Assembly (NCBI GenBank): GCA_963923455.1
Contig: CAWULT010000169.1
Coordinates: 1-8,104 of the forward strand
DNA length: 8,104 bases
Direction of reading: 5' to 3'
DNA from: CAWULT01 sp963923455
GTDB lineage: Bacteria > Acidobacteriota > Vicinamibacteria > Vicinamibacterales > UBA2999
Shown in pieces: positions 7,616 through 8,104 of the stretch. The notes beneath the pieces were generated by a model that saw nothing but the letters and a program-made list of their open reading frames with translations, did not search any database and was not told the origin of the DNA. Numbering within the stretch: position 1 is the stretch's first letter; every line of letters begins with the position of its first letter. A program made the position numbers and the translations under genes.

Positions 7616-8104
7616 TGCCGAAGCTTCTCCTCGCCGACGACAGCGTCACCATTCAGCGCGTCATCGAACTGACGTTCTCCGGCGAGGACGTCCAGGTGAT
7701 TGCGGTGAACGACGGCGAGCAGGCGATCGCCCGCATTCCGCTGGAGAGACCAGACATCGTGCTGGCCGACATCGCGATGCCGAAACGCAGCGGCTACGAC
7801 GTGTCGGCCTTCGTGAAGGACGCCCCCGAACTGGCGCACATTCCCGTGCTGCTCCTGGCGGGCGCCTTCGAGCCCGTCGACCAGGCGCGCGCGGAACAGG
7901 TGCGGTGCGACGGCGTCCTGATCAAGCCGTTCGAGCCACGGCAGGTGATCGCGCGCGTGCGGGAACTGATCGACACGGCGCATCGCCGTGCGGCCGCGCA
8001 GGCCGCGGCCGCGGCCGCCGAGGCGCCGGTCGTGGATGTCACGGCGCGGCCGGAGGCCGAAGGGCCGGCCGTGTCCCAGGCTCCGGCACCGCCCGCCGGA
8101 TCAG
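7615..8104 (+). CDS. Response regulator receiver-domain protein with Ala/Pro-rich extension (3' end outside window)
   Basis: The frame starts at ATG 7615 in a one-base TGATG overlap with the preceding stop and runs open to the window end, giving 163 residues. Residues 1-~117 are a CheY-like receiver: LLLADDS with acidic pair Asp8/Asp9, phosphoacceptor Asp52 in IVLADIAMPKRSGYDV, and Lys104 in IKPF. The D52-to-K104 spacing equals that of CheY Asp57 to Lys109. At the conserved Thr/Ser switch position (CheY Thr87) the residue is Ala82, in VLLLAGAFEP, so phosphorylation-driven signalling may be altered. After the receiver comes an alanine-rich, GC-repetitive linker (RRAAAQAAAAAAEAP) and a Pro/Ala/Glu-rich tail, the start of a longer C-terminal region of unknown nature. 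No histidine kinase is visible. Its tight coupling to the mutase genes suggests coexpression; a regulatory link is not shown. Confidence 0.88.
   Translation, partial: MPKLLLADDSVTIQRVIELTFSGEDVQVIAVNDGEQAIARIPLERPDIVLADIAMPKRSGYDVSAFVKDAPELAHIPVLLLAGAFEPVDQARAEQVRCDGVLIKPFEPRQVIARVRELIDTAHRRAAAQAAAAAAEAPVVDVTARPEAEGPAVSQAPAPPAGS

Noticed and set aside
7985..8025. GCGGCC-type repeats as a possible repeat element
   Set aside because: They are in-frame alanine codons of the linker in the response regulator; no copy occurs outside the gene.

Overview
The window is high-GC bacterial DNA packed with genes. The best clue to its source is the large secreted protein at 1878-4103, which has the architecture of the 'VWFA-related Acidobacterial domain' family. 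With the GC-rich composition and the gene content, this points to an Acidobacteriota genome, plausibly the Vicinamibacteria (subdivision 6) group. That assignment is inferred from one protein family and base composition; there is no rRNA here to confirm it. I see no mobile elements, tRNA/rRNA genes or CRISPR arrays. The region reads as chromosomal metabolic DNA.

Layout: (1) 3-428, plus strand: the C-terminal end of an acyl-CoA dehydrogenase (ACAD)-like protein whose canonical catalytic Glu is replaced by Ala. (2) 413-1824, minus strand: a two-gene unit, a short/branched-chain-type ACAD followed by a 69-residue heavy-metal-associated (CopZ-like) protein; the latter converges on and overlaps the first gene by 16 bp. 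(3) A 53-bp divergent promoter region. (4) 1878-4103, plus strand: the exported VWFA-related protein. (5) A 77-bp nested palindrome at 4097-4173 that contains the stop codons of both converging genes and looks like a shared bidirectional terminator. (6) 4167-5417, minus strand: a hexameric-type glutamate dehydrogenase. (7) A 68-bp divergent promoter region. (8) 5486-8104, plus strand: an operon of a B12-dependent acyl-CoA mutase large subunit, its separate B12-binding small subunit, and a response regulator that runs off the window end.

Most genes fit catabolism of amino acids and short branched acyl-CoAs. The mutase pair has the subunit sizes (560 + 138 residues) and active-site residues (Phe90, Gln208) of isobutyryl-CoA mutase rather than methylmalonyl-CoA mutase. 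It would interconvert isobutyryl-CoA and n-butyryl-CoA, and the nearby short/branched-chain ACAD could oxidise such products. Glutamate dehydrogenase would recycle the 2-oxoglutarate/glutamate pair used in amino-acid transamination. This functional link is inference from adjacency. The response regulator coupled to the mutase operon, with Ala at its conserved Thr/Ser switch position, and the hairpin between the mutase subunit genes are the least expected elements. I see no clearly new multi-gene system.
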